A stretch of 64,000 bases of DNA from Lachnospira sp. UBA4346 (GTDB taxonomy: Bacteria > Bacillota > Clostridia > Lachnospirales > Lachnospiraceae): the NCBI GenBank assembly GCA_002394205.1, contig DGTC01000060.1:1-64000 (forward strand), read 5' to 3'. Shown one piece after another: positions 1 through 8,837 of this stretch. The first letter of the stretch is position 1. Each line of letters begins with the position of its first letter. The notes beneath the pieces are model-generated. The model had not been told where the DNA came from, searched no databases, and saw only the letters and a list, made by a program, of their open reading frames with translations. The position numbers and the translations under genes were made by a program.

Positions 1-100
1 CCGTCCGTTAGGTCAAAGTTTCCTTGTAGAATCCCACTACATTAAGCAGTGCGATTCGCAATTCGCTGCGCTACTTGCTCATCCGTGCTGTCGCACTATC

Positions 101-163
101 AAAAAGAAATAACAAATCCTCTCTTGTGAGCAAGCTCCCATCGAGTATTTGTTATTTCTTTTT
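101..163. repeat. Large intergenic palindrome (17-bp arms)
   Basis: Perfect 17-bp inverted repeat: the arm at 101-117 (AAAAAGAAATAACAAAT) is the reverse complement of 147-163. The 29-nt loop holds a small CTTG/CAAG hairpin. The flanks (about 1-100 and 164-180) are richer in G+C than the surroundings and carry CGTCCGTT at 2-9, a motif seen again in the elements near 13.5, 14.2 and 53.4 kb. No gene is visible in 1-353. The T-rich 3' arm could terminate transcription, but the size and GC-rich flanks look more like a dispersed palindromic element. Confidence 0.6.
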
Positions 164-353
164 GGCACTGCTCGTTAAATCGAAATTTGTATGTGTCACA
201 AGAAGAACATGAAAAGATGGATAAAAGTCCACGTTGCAGCCAATCAGCAATAAGTTTTTTGCTTTTGTTTTTTACCTTTTAGATTGTAACAAATTCAATA
301 CAGTTGATAAGATATAAATAATGTATGAATCGAATAAAGTGGAGAGATGATGT

Positions 354-2177
354 ATGAAATTTAAAAGAAAAAGCAATCAGAAATATATTCCGTTGCGTAA
401 TTACATCGGAAGTGTCCCGGATATTTTGCGTTATCAATTGATTACGAAATTTTGGTTGCTGGTGATTGGTGTCATTTTTGAGTTTGGAAGAGGAACGATT
501 CTTTGGACAACAAGCAGAAGCGCAGTCAGCAGTGGAGATATACCATTTCTAATGACATCGGTTCAGGGGGGGCTGTGGATTTTGTTGGGGATTGGGTTAT
601 TAATTGCATATATGGTAATTGATATTAATGCGATGATATTACTCAGTTCAAAGGTCATTCATCAGCAGCCGATTCGTGTGCGTGCGATTCTAAAAGAAAG
701 TTTTCAATCAATACAGAAGTTTCGAAGTCCGTTTGGCTTTTTTCTCATTATATACGTTGCATTTTTACTGCCAATCGCTGGTGTAGGACTTGGAATTACA
801 TTGACAGGCAGTCTGTATATACCAAGATTTATTACAGAATTTATTGCGCAAAATCAATTCTATGAACTGTTATACCAGACGGCACTATTTCTTATATTTG
901 TCATTAGCTTTTATTTTATATTTTTATTCCATTGTGTGATTTTAGAAGATAAAAATGCAAGAGCAGCACGAAAAGAAGCCGGTAGATTAATGCGAAATCA
1001 TTGGAAAAATTTTCTGGTGCGTTACGGCAGATTTTTGTTCGCAACAATCGTTACGGGAATTCTTCTTGTGGGAATATTAGGCGGCTGCCTTTTTATCGTT
1101 GGTAAAATTGTTGGAACATATCATATGATTCGGTTTCGGTTTGTTATCGTCTTTTCTGCGATTTTGGTATTGGTCGTTACATATCTGTATTCCTTATTAT
1201 TTACACCATTTCAGTGGATTGAACTGACAAGAATCTATGAATCGTACACAGAAAAAGATGAAGGAAAAGAATGTTATCCACGTACAAGCAATCTAAAAAA
1301 ACTTGTAGTACCAAGCGTTGGTATTCTCCTTTTATGTATTGTCTTCAGCGTTGTTGCAGCATATCGGTTTGATGCATTTTTTCCGGAAATAGGAAATGCT
1401 ATGGTGATTGCACACAGAGGTGGTGGCACTCTTGGAAATGAGAATTCCGTTCGTGGTTTGGAACTTGCGATACAAGAAGGTGCAGGAGCGAGTGAAATTG
1501 ATGTACAGCGCACCAAAGACGGATATTATGTACTCAATCATGATGCGAATTTTGATAGAGTAGCAGGGGAGAAACGGAATGTCTGGAATAGGACATTACA
1601 GGAAATAAAACAATTGCAGATTCGTGATAATCATCCATTTGCTGTAAATCATACAGAAGTTTGCACGATAGATGAAATCCTTTCGGCAGCGAAAAATCAA
1701 GCGATTCTTTACATAGAACTGAAGGGAAAGACCGCAGATAAACAGATGGTTGATGATTTATATCGAATTGTAGAAAGTCACGATATGTTAGATCAGGTCG
1801 TGTTTATCAGTTTAAAATACCCTCTGATTTCCTATATGGAGCAGAACTACCCAAATGCAGAAACAGGATATTTGTGTTATGCCGCATTTGGAGATATTGA
1901 AGATCTTGATGCAGATCAACTGATTTTAGAGGAAGAAATGGCAACGCCTTTAAATATTGACAAGATTCATGAAGCAGGAAAGAAAGTGTTCGTATGGACC
2001 GTAAATAAACCGCTCAATATGCTGCGATTTTACAGCAGAAATGTAGATGGAATGATAACAGACGAGGTTGAAGATTGTGTTGATGTCAAAGAGATGTTGA
2101 TGTTTCTAAAAGAGGATTATGAAGTGGATGAGTTTATAAGAGTTGTGGCACGTACGGTATTTGTTTGGTGGCCGTAG
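354..2177 (+). CDS. Membrane-anchored glycerophosphodiester phosphodiesterase
   Basis: 607 aa. Residues about 30-340 hold several hydrophobic segments (roughly 30-50, 70-95, 125-155, 175-200, 225-250, 260-285, 315-340), matching the GPDPase membrane domain. The C-terminal half is a GDPD TIM-barrel domain starting at the HRG motif (H354-R355-G356), with E381 and D383 (SEIDVQ) and H396 (NHDA) as expected metal and catalytic residues. The family hydrolyses glycerophosphodiesters to glycerol-3-phosphate and an alcohol; the membrane domain suggests action on lipid or teichoic-acid-derived substrates at the membrane, which is inference. ATG 354 follows GGAG at 341-344. It appears monocistronic. Confidence 0.9.
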   Translation: MKFKRKSNQKYIPLRNYIGSVPDILRYQLITKFWLLVIGVIFEFGRGTILWTTSRSAVSSGDIPFLMTSVQGGLWILLGIGLLIAYMVIDINAMILLSSKVIHQQPIRVRAILKESFQSIQKFRSPFGFFLIIYVAFLLPIAGVGLGITLTGSLYIPRFITEFIAQNQFYELLYQTALFLIFVISFYFIFLFHCVILEDKNARAARKEAGRLMRNHWKNFLVRYGRFLFATIVTGILLVGILGGCLFIVGKIVGTYHMIRFRFVIVFSAILVLVVTYLYSLLFTPFQWIELTRIYESYTEKDEGKECYPRTSNLKKLVVPSVGILLLCIVFSVVAAYRFDAFFPEIGNAMVIAHRGGGTLGNENSVRGLELAIQEGAGASEIDVQRTKDGYYVLNHDANFDRVAGEKRNVWNRTLQEIKQLQIRDNHPFAVNHTEVCTIDEILSAAKNQAILYIELKGKTADKQMVDDLYRIVESHDMLDQVVFISLKYPLISYMEQNYPNAETGYLCYAAFGDIEDLDADQLILEEEMATPLNIDKIHEAGKKVFVWTVNKPLNMLRFYSRNVDGMITDEVEDCVDVKEMLMFLKEDYEVDEFIRVVARTVFVWWP

Positions 2178-2240
2178 AAATGGTAAATACATTTTGATAG
2201 GATTGTAACAAATTTACAACCATACATGAAGGGAGAAAAT

Positions 2241-2795
2241 ATGGATTATTTATCGCATAATGTGTCTGTTAATTTTAAAAGATTTCGTCATAGTAAAGGC
2301 ATGAGTTTAGATCAGGTCGCAGAGCAGACGGGGGTCAGTAAGAGTATGTTGGCACAGATAGAAAAAGGTATAGCAAATCCGTCATTAGGTGTTCTTGATA
2401 AGATAACAAGTGGCTTGCGCATATCTATTCATCAGTTGATAGAGACACCGAGAGAAGAGTTTTGTCTTGTAACACCCGAAAATATGGTGCCGACAAAGGA
2501 ACTGGCAGGACAATATAAGGTTTGGACTTGTTTTCCATATGAAGACAGTAAATTTGTTGAAATTTATAGAATAGATATTGAGCCGGGTGGTGTCTATGTA
2601 AGTGGAAGTCATGGTGAGTCTACAAGAGAATATCTGGCAGTAACAGATGGTGTTCTGACGATAGAAACACATGGACACATGCAAAACATACATAAAGAAG
2701 AAGTATTTCGATTTGAGACAGATGATACACACATTTATCGTAATGACGGAGATAACAGATGCAGCTGTATGTGTTTCTTTTTAGATTACAGATAG
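2241..2795 (+). CDS. XRE-family regulator with C-terminal cupin domain
   Basis: 184 aa from ATG 2241, preferred over ATG 2226 because AAGGGAG (2229-2235) is correctly spaced only for the later codon. The N-terminal 65 residues are an HTH_3 domain (VSKSMLAQIEKG recognition region) and residues about 110-180 form a small cupin barrel (PGGVYVSGSHG). This architecture is that of the PuuR-like group, which often controls amine, amino-acid or polyamine catabolism and senses a ligand through the cupin. The next genes encode an aminotransferase, an amino-acid permease and an alcohol dehydrogenase, so control of that cluster is the natural inference. An inverted repeat TTGTAA-N5-TTACAA (2203-2219) lies just upstream and may be an autoregulatory site. 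Confidence 0.88.
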   Translation: MDYLSHNVSVNFKRFRHSKGMSLDQVAEQTGVSKSMLAQIEKGIANPSLGVLDKITSGLRISIHQLIETPREEFCLVTPENMVPTKELAGQYKVWTCFPYEDSKFVEIYRIDIEPGGVYVSGSHGESTREYLAVTDGVLTIETHGHMQNIHKEEVFRFETDDTHIYRNDGDNRCSCMCFFLDYR

Positions 2796-2887
2796 GGGGG
2801 TTATAGAGAAAATAATGATTGGTAAAGTGTTTTGTTAAAATACAAAATGTTCAATATATTGCACAAAAAATAAAAATAAATTTATTG

Positions 2888-2916
2888 TTGACAAGTATTA
2901 TAGGCAATGATATTAT
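2888..2916 (+). promoter_or_regulatory. Sigma-A-type promoter of the aminotransferase operon
   Basis: TTGACA (2888-2893), 17-bp spacer, TATTAT (2911-2916). It sits between the regulator and the aminotransferase. A near-perfect dyad, tgttcaatat/atattgcaca (2848-2865, one mismatched pair), lies about 25 bp upstream of the -35 and could be an operator for the XRE-cupin protein. Confidence 0.7.
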
Positions 2917-2943
2917 ATGTGTGTACAATATAAAAGACGAAAT

Positions 2944-2991
2944 AAAAAGCAAAGGTGCTTGGGTTGATATTACCACACCTTTGCTTTTTTT
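2944..2991 (+). terminator. Intrinsic terminator in the leader of the aminotransferase gene
   Basis: A perfect 14-bp stem (2944-2957 with 2976-2989) closes on an 18-nt loop and is followed by a T run. It lies downstream of the 2888-2916 promoter and ends only about 10 nt before the GGGAGG ribosome binding site (3001-3006). It may simply end the regulator mRNA, but its place inside the new leader suggests attenuation of the aminotransferase operon. The 10-mer GCAAAGGTGC (2949-2958) recurs in another leader terminator at 59569-59578. Confidence 0.7.
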
Positions 2992-3012
2992 GTTTTTCGC
3001 GGGAGGTTCATT

Positions 3013-4227
3013 ATGAGATTAAAAGACACAAATTTAACAAAACAGGATATTAAAGATAAGGTAAATAAGTATATGATTGAGACGTATGAACGTTTTGATT
3101 TTTTGGCAGAGACAGCAAAGGATATGTATATATATGATGAGAATCAGACACCATATCTTGATTTCTATGCTGGAATCGCAGTAAATAATGCAGGTAATTG
3201 CAATGAAAAGGTTGTAGAGGCAATTAAAGAGCAGGCATCTGATATTATTCATACCTTTAATTATCCATATACAATTCCGCAGGCTTTATTAGCTGAGAAG
3301 GTATGTACAGAAATTGGAATGGACAAAATATTTTTCCAGAATTCCGGTACAGAAGCAAATGAGGCAATGATTAAAATGGCAAGAAAATATGGAATTGAAA
3401 AGTTTGGTCCGAATCACTATCATATCGTCACTGCAAAGATGGGATTCCATGGAAGAACGTTTGGTGCAATGTCTGCAACTGGTCAGCCGGGGAATGGTTG
3501 TCAGGTGGGATTTGGCCCTATGACATATGGCTTTTCTTATGCTCCATATAATGATTTACAGGCATTTAAAGATGCATGTACAGAAAATACAGTAGCGATT
3601 ATGGTTGAACCGGTTCAAGGCGAGGGTGGTGTACATCCTGCGACAAAAGAGTTTTTAGTAGGATTGCGTGAGTTTTGTGATGAGAATGATATGCTTCTTT
3701 TAATTGATGAGGTGCAGACGGGCTGGGGACGTACAGGAAAGTTAATGTCCTATATGAATTATGGAATTAAGCCTGATATCGTATCTATGGCGAAAGGCTT
3801 AGGCGGTGGAATGCCAATCGGTGCAATATGTGCGACAGCCGAGGTTGCCAAAGCATTTACAGCAGGTTCTCATGGAACAACATTTGGCGGACATCCGGTA
3901 TCTTGTGCAGCAGCATATGCAGAAGTGAATGAGATTATCGATCGAAAATTACCAGAAAATGCAAAGGTGGTCGGTGATTATTTTGCAGAACAATTAGAAA
4001 CGCTTCCATATGTTAAGGAAGTTCGTCATCAGGGTTTGTTAGTTGGTGTTGAGTTTGAAGATTCCATCAGTGGAGTGGACGTAAAGCATGGCTGTTTAGA
4101 TAGAAAATTATTGATTACAGCGATTGGTGCACATATCATTCGTATGATACCACCACTTATTGTATCTAAAGAGGATTGTGATAAGGCAGTTGCAATTTTG
4201 AAAGATACATTGGAAAGTCTGTCTTAG
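3013..4227 (+). CDS. Class III PLP-dependent aminotransferase
   Basis: 404 aa, full length for the acetylornithine/4-aminobutyrate aminotransferase family. The PLP lysine is K261 in SMAKGLGGGMPIGA; LLIDEVQTGWGR supplies the aspartate that pairs with the pyridine nitrogen; NSGTEANEAMIKMAR binds the cofactor phosphate. The family moves an omega or delta amino group to 2-oxoglutarate or pyruvate, giving an aldehyde. No arginine biosynthesis genes are near; an APC permease and an iron alcohol dehydrogenase follow. A catabolic role on GABA, a diamine, taurine or beta-alanine is therefore more likely than acetylornithine synthesis, but the substrate cannot be read from the sequence. GGGAGG precedes ATG 3013. 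Confidence 0.88.
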   Translation: MRLKDTNLTKQDIKDKVNKYMIETYERFDFLAETAKDMYIYDENQTPYLDFYAGIAVNNAGNCNEKVVEAIKEQASDIIHTFNYPYTIPQALLAEKVCTEIGMDKIFFQNSGTEANEAMIKMARKYGIEKFGPNHYHIVTAKMGFHGRTFGAMSATGQPGNGCQVGFGPMTYGFSYAPYNDLQAFKDACTENTVAIMVEPVQGEGGVHPATKEFLVGLREFCDENDMLLLIDEVQTGWGRTGKLMSYMNYGIKPDIVSMAKGLGGGMPIGAICATAEVAKAFTAGSHGTTFGGHPVSCAAAYAEVNEIIDRKLPENAKVVGDYFAEQLETLPYVKEVRHQGLLVGVEFEDSISGVDVKHGCLDRKLLITAIGAHIIRMIPPLIVSKEDCDKAVAILKDTLESLS

Positions 4228-4239
4228 AAAGAGGTGCCT

Positions 4240-4851
4240 ATGGAACATTTTATCATTGCAATTGGCTGTGAGTATGGAGCAAAGGGAAATGCGATAGGTA
4301 AAAAAATAGCAGATGATTTAAAAATTAGATTCTATGACAGAGATGTCATTGATGAGATTATTGATGAGGTTGGAATTCCCAAAGACATTATGGATAAGGT
4401 CGAATCAGGAATCACAATTGCCGGTAAAGGTGTGAAAGGGGAGGAGCGAGGCTCCTTCTCGAAATATTCGGATTTAACTGACAGGGCAATCACGGTTCAG
4501 AAAGAGATTATTCGTAAATTGGCGAGTCGTGAATCATGTGTGATAATCGGACGTTGTGCAGATTATATTCTTAAAAATACACCAAATACATTACGCATTT
4601 TTATATATTCTCCATACGATATTCGTTTGAAAAATATTATGGAGAGTCATGCATTATCAGAATCAGATGCAAGACTTTTAATTTCTGAAAAAGATAAACG
4701 GTTTCATACTCGTTATAAGGCGATAACGGGTACATATAGAGGTGACAGACATAACAGAGATTTGCTGATTGACAGTAATCTGTTGGGTGTGGATGGTACT
4801 GCTGAGTATATTGAATATTTGGTCAACAAGGTATTTACAGAAAAAGGTTAG
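4240..4851 (+). CDS. Cytidylate-kinase-like protein
   Basis: 203 aa from ATG 4240, which is better placed behind AGAGG (4229-4233) than the in-frame GTG at 4234. It matches the cytidylate-kinase-like family (PF13189 type): a modified P-loop start (GCEYGAKGNAIGKKIADDL), FYDRDVIDEI, a VIIGRCADYIL strand and DKRFHTRYKAITG lid-like region. Members of this family are not true Cmk enzymes and their substrate is mostly unknown. It is 12 nt behind the aminotransferase and 13 nt ahead of the permease, so it is clearly in the operon. A regulatory or small-molecule kinase role in the pathway is only inference. Confidence 0.75.
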   Translation: MEHFIIAIGCEYGAKGNAIGKKIADDLKIRFYDRDVIDEIIDEVGIPKDIMDKVESGITIAGKGVKGEERGSFSKYSDLTDRAITVQKEIIRKLASRESCVIIGRCADYILKNTPNTLRIFIYSPYDIRLKNIMESHALSESDARLLISEKDKRFHTRYKAITGTYRGDRHNRDLLIDSNLLGVDGTAEYIEYLVNKVFTEKG

Positions 4852-4864
4852 GGGGTGACAAATT

Positions 4865-6382
4865 ATGGAGAAGAAATCTTCTGAATTTAATAAAGTGCTT
4901 GGTGCTTGGGATATATTAGTGATAGCATTCGGAGCGATGATTGGATGGGGCTGGGTTGTCTCATCTGGTGGATGGATTCAGTCAGGCGGCGTTATTGGTG
5001 CAGCCATTGGCTTTGCAATCGGTGGAATAATGATTTTCTTTGTCGGTCTTACATACGCAGAATTGACGGCGGCAATGCCACAGTGCGGTGGTGAACATGT
5101 TTTCGCTCATCGTGCGATGGGGCCGACAGGCTCATTTATATGTACATGGGCAATTATATTAGGATATATAGGTGTCGCTTGTTTTGAGGCATGTGCATTT
5201 CCTACCATACTTGCATATTTATTTCCGGGATTTATGAAAGGATATCTTTATTCTGTTGCGGGATTTGATATATATGCAACGTGGCTAATCGTTGCGATTC
5301 TTGTAGCATTTATCATTATGATGATTAATATATTAGGTGCAAAAACAGCTGCAAAGCTTCAGACGCTTTTGACCTGTATTATCGGTGGGGCTGGAATTTT
5401 ACTGATTGTTGCCTCTTTAATCAATGGCGATTCAAGTAATTTGCAGGGACAAATGTTTGTTGGAGAATCAACGGGAAGCATAATCAAGCAGACGTTGTCA
5501 GTGGCAATTATCACACCATTTTATTTGATAGGTTTTGATGTGATTCCACAGGCGGCAGAAGAAATCAATGTTCCATTAAAGAAAATTGGAAAGATGATGA
5601 TTCTGTCAGTGGTACTTGCAGTGGTATTTTATGCACTTGTTATTATTGCGGTAGGTTTTGTATTAGATCCGATTGCCATTGCGGCATCTCAGGCAGGAAC
5701 AGGTTTGGTAACTGCGGATGCAATGGCAAAAGCGTTTGGAACTTCTGTGATGGCAAAGGTAATTATTGTTGGCGGTATGTGTGGAATTGTTACATCATGG
5801 AATTCCTTTATGTTAGGTGGTTCCAGGGCATTGTATTCTATGGCTGAATCCTATATGATTCCTAAATTTTTCGCAAAACTTCATCCCGTACATAAGACAC
5901 CGATTCATGCTTTGATTTTAATTGGTGTTATCACGATGGTTGCACCTTTTGCAGGAAGAGCAATGATGGTTTGGATCTGTGATGCAGGAAACTTTGGCTG
6001 TTGTCTGGCATATTGTATGGTTGCAATATCATTTATGATTCTTAGAAAAAAAGAGCCGGATATGCAGCGTCCATATAAGGTTCCATGTTATAAACTTGTA
6101 GGTTCACTCGCAATATTGATGTCAGGGTTTATGGTTTTTATGTATTGTGTTCCGGGTTCTGGCGGAAGTTTAATTTGGCAGGAATGGCTTATGGTTGGCA
6201 GCTGGGCGGTTCTGGGCGTAATATTTTATACGATTTGTCAGTATCGCTATAAAGAAAACTTTGGACTTTTGGTTGAACTTATCTCTGACGATGAAGCAGC
6301 AGCACTTATGCCGGAAGTCGGAGATGAAGAACTTGGATTCATTATTGATGCAGCGATTGATAAAGTTTTACTACAAATGTAG
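4865..6382 (+). CDS. APC-family amino acid/amine permease
   Basis: 505 aa with about 12 hydrophobic helices. The N-terminus AFGAMIGWGWVVSSGGW carries the glycine-rich unwound first helix typical of the APC superfamily, followed by AELTAAMPQCGGEHVFAHRAMGP. An unusual acidic C-terminal tail (about residues 460-505) is predicted to be cytoplasmic. Family members take up amino acids or amines by proton coupling or antiport. Its place between the aminotransferase group and the alcohol dehydrogenase points to supplying the aminotransferase substrate or exchanging substrate and product. A GGGGG-rich RBS lies just before ATG 4865. Confidence 0.88.
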   Translation: MEKKSSEFNKVLGAWDILVIAFGAMIGWGWVVSSGGWIQSGGVIGAAIGFAIGGIMIFFVGLTYAELTAAMPQCGGEHVFAHRAMGPTGSFICTWAIILGYIGVACFEACAFPTILAYLFPGFMKGYLYSVAGFDIYATWLIVAILVAFIIMMINILGAKTAAKLQTLLTCIIGGAGILLIVASLINGDSSNLQGQMFVGESTGSIIKQTLSVAIITPFYLIGFDVIPQAAEEINVPLKKIGKMMILSVVLAVVFYALVIIAVGFVLDPIAIAASQAGTGLVTADAMAKAFGTSVMAKVIIVGGMCGIVTSWNSFMLGGSRALYSMAESYMIPKFFAKLHPVHKTPIHALILIGVITMVAPFAGRAMMVWICDAGNFGCCLAYCMVAISFMILRKKEPDMQRPYKVPCYKLVGSLAILMSGFMVFMYCVPGSGGSLIWQEWLMVGSWAVLGVIFYTICQYRYKENFGLLVELISDDEAAALMPEVGDEELGFIIDAAIDKVLLQM

Positions 6383-6464
6383 AAATATCGCTTGCAGGAA
6401 ATACTATTTTATTAAAATGTTTAAAGTTGTAGCGAATATAGAATCAGAAAGATAAGGTGAAGTT

Positions 6465-7646
6465 ATGAATTATCAGTTTAGTATACCACAGAATATTATC
6501 GTCGGAGCTGGAACACTTCGTTCCCTTCCGGACTGTGCGCAAAAACTTGGCGGAAAGAAGGCTCTGATTATTACGGGACCACATTTGCATAAAATGGGAC
6601 TTTCTAAAGAGGTATCAGATTATTTAGAACGTGTAGAGATTACAAGTGAAATATTTTGCGATGTTGAAGCAAACCCATCTGTTACGACGGTAGAAAGAGC
6701 AAGGGAAGCGTATGAATCGTCAGGTGCTGATTTTATTATAGCACTTGGCGGCGGTTCACCGATGGATGTGGCGAAGGCTGTAGGAGTGGTTGCAAAATAT
6801 GGTGGAAGTATTACACAATATGAGGGCGCAGGAAAAGTACCCGGCAAAATTATACCGATGATAGCAATTCCAACGACTGCAGGAACTGGTTCGGAAGTCA
6901 CTGCATTTTCCGTAATTACAGACCATACAAGAGATTATAAGCTAACAGTATTTAGTTATGAACTTTTGCCTGCTTATGCAATATTGGATGCAACGCTTAT
7001 AACAACGGCACCGGCATCTGTGGCAGCAGCCTGTGGAATTGATGCGTTTATACATGCAGAGGAAGCATATATATCGACTGCAGCGACTCCATTTTCTGAT
7101 ATGTTTGCATTAAAAGCAATGGAGTATATTGGGAAAAATATTAGGGCATTTGTAGCAAACAGAAAAAATATTGAGGTAGCCGAGGCGATGATGACGGGTT
7201 CCCTTTTTGCTGGAATTGCATTTTCCTTTGCAAGATTAGGAAATGTTCATGCGATGAGTCATCCTGTAAGTGCGTATTTTGATGTTCCACATGGTGTCGC
7301 CAACGCAGTACTTTTACCGGTTGTAGCAGAGTATAATGCGCTTGCAGATAGTGGAAAATATATCAAAATATATAACTGTATCAGCTGTATTTCTGCAATA
7401 GAATCAGAATTTGAGCCAACCTGGTTAGCAGAGGCATTTAGGAAACTTAATAATGATATTGGAATTCCTGCAAATCTTACAGAGGCAATTAATCATGCAG
7501 GTAAGGGAAAGACAATCTCAAAAGATGAGATACGTAAAGTATTTCCACAGATGACAGAGGATGCCATGAAAAGTGGTAATATTTTAGTGAATCCAAGAAG
7601 CAGTAGAAGTGAGGATATATTTGCACTGTATGAGAAGGCATTATAA
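6465..7646 (+). CDS. Iron-containing alcohol dehydrogenase
   Basis: 393 aa, standard length for the group III Fe-ADH family. The NAD(P) motif ALGGGSPMDVAKA and IPTTAGTGSE are present, and the expected metal ligands are D193, H197, H262 and H276 (IDAFIHAEE; NVHAMSHP; VPHGVAN). Close functional relatives include 4-hydroxybutyrate dehydrogenase, sulfoacetaldehyde reductase, 1,3-propanediol and butanol dehydrogenases. Behind a class III aminotransferase, the likely job is reducing the aldehyde made by transamination to an alcohol, which regenerates NAD+ in a fermenter. That coupling is inference. It is 82 nt after the permease and ends the cluster. Confidence 0.87.
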   Translation: MNYQFSIPQNIIVGAGTLRSLPDCAQKLGGKKALIITGPHLHKMGLSKEVSDYLERVEITSEIFCDVEANPSVTTVERAREAYESSGADFIIALGGGSPMDVAKAVGVVAKYGGSITQYEGAGKVPGKIIPMIAIPTTAGTGSEVTAFSVITDHTRDYKLTVFSYELLPAYAILDATLITTAPASVAAACGIDAFIHAEEAYISTAATPFSDMFALKAMEYIGKNIRAFVANRKNIEVAEAMMTGSLFAGIAFSFARLGNVHAMSHPVSAYFDVPHGVANAVLLPVVAEYNALADSGKYIKIYNCISCISAIESEFEPTWLAEAFRKLNNDIGIPANLTEAINHAGKGKTISKDEIRKVFPQMTEDAMKSGNILVNPRSSRSEDIFALYEKAL

Positions 7647-7775
7647 AGGTTTGAAATACAAATTCTATAAGTTTAAGAATGATACCATCATAAAGAAGTT
7701 CTATTTTGGAAACAGAATCAATCAAAAACTGTGATAAAATTCAATAGAAGAATCGGATATAACGCATTGTATTAA

Positions 7776-7824
7776 GAAAGGTTCCTTTTTGTTAGACAAA
7801 ATAATCTAACGAAAGGGAACCTTG
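7776..7824. terminator. Bidirectional terminator between convergent genes
   Basis: Two nested arms pair: aaggttcc (7778-7785) with ggaacctt, and gttaga with tctaac (7805-7810). It lies between the plus-strand alcohol dehydrogenase and the minus-strand fructokinase, which converge here. Confidence 0.55.
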
Positions 7825-7851
7825 TTTATTCTGAACCATAAAAAGGATTCT

Positions 7852-8808
7852 TTATGAATTCTCAGATTCAATCAATGCACGAATTTCTTCTTTTGTAGGA
7901 AGTCCCGTAATCGCACCATATTTCTGCACACAGAGCGCACCGGCGGCATTGCCATAACGTGCACTGTCTGTTACCAGCTCTAATGTAATATCAGAAAGAT
8001 CAGATACGCCAGACATCAACAGAGAACTTAAAAATCCACCCCAGAATGCATCGCCGGCACCGGTGGCATCAATTGCATGAACGGTATATCCGGAAATATC
8101 TCCCTGTTCCTTGTTAAAATAATAACGAACACCATGAGAACCCAATGTTTGAATCACAACAGTAATATGATGTTCTTCCATAAAATTAGGAATATTATTC
8201 TCACCGCCAACGAAGAATAGTTCTTCGTCAGAAATCTTTAAAAGATCAATATATGGAAGTAAGGCATCCACTTCTGCTTTGCAGGAATCCATAGAATCCC
8301 AGATGGCACTTCGGTAATTAATATCAAAGCTCACAATCCTGTTATGCTTTTTGGCGAGTTTCATCGCTTCTTTTACAGCATCACGAGAAGGATTGTCAGA
8401 TAAGGAGAAACTTCCACTGTGAAATATTCGGCAATTGGCAATTAGATTTTCATCAATATCAGAAGCAGACAGTAACATATCAGCCCCCGGTTTTCTTGTG
8501 AATGTAAAAGAGCGTTCTCCGTTATCATAGAGGGTTACGAAAGCTAATGTCGTAATTGCTTCTTTTGTTAATTCTGCAATGAGAGGGGTAACGTGATAGT
8601 CAGTCAGAACATTTATCAGACGTTTTCCAAAATCATCATCACCTAATTTGCCTAGAAAACCGACATGAAGTCCATTCTTTGCTGCTGCAATTGCAACATT
8701 CGCAGGAGCACCGCCGGGATTGGCAGTATAGGTAAATAGCTTGTCACAAGGTGTAAAATCAATCAAAAATTCTCCACAGCTTATTAAATCAAATGTTTGT
8801 GTTTTCAT
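7852..8808 (-). CDS. scrK: Fructokinase (PfkB family)
   Basis: 318 aa ribokinase/PfkB-family sugar kinase. The N-terminus has GEFLIDFTPC and the GGAPANVAIAAAKNG signature; the C-terminus has DATGAGDAFWGGF, with the catalytic aspartate and anion hole in GAGD. It phosphorylates the fructose released from sucrose-6-phosphate to fructose-6-phosphate. It is adjacent to and co-directional with the LacI repressor and divergent from the sucrose PTS and hydrolase genes, which supports the fructokinase call over other PfkB kinases. Confidence 0.85.
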   Translation of the reverse strand: MKTQTFDLISCGEFLIDFTPCDKLFTYTANPGGAPANVAIAAAKNGLHVGFLGKLGDDDFGKRLINVLTDYHVTPLIAELTKEAITTLAFVTLYDNGERSFTFTRKPGADMLLSASDIDENLIANCRIFHSGSFSLSDNPSRDAVKEAMKLAKKHNRIVSFDINYRSAIWDSMDSCKAEVDALLPYIDLLKISDEELFFVGGENNIPNFMEEHHITVVIQTLGSHGVRYYFNKEQGDISGYTVHAIDATGAGDAFWGGFLSSLLMSGVSDLSDITLELVTDSARYGNAAGALCVQKYGAITGLPTKEEIRALIESENS

Positions 8809-8837
8809 GTGTGCAGTCTCCCTTCTAAATGTTTTAT

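Noticed and set aside
1274..1541. Minus-strand open frames inside the GDPD gene
   Set aside because: They are antisense to conserved GDPD coding sequence and lack RBS and family features.
2819..3016. 65-codon open frame upstream of the aminotransferase
   Set aside because: It overlaps the promoter, the terminator and the next RBS, and the protein is not family-like.
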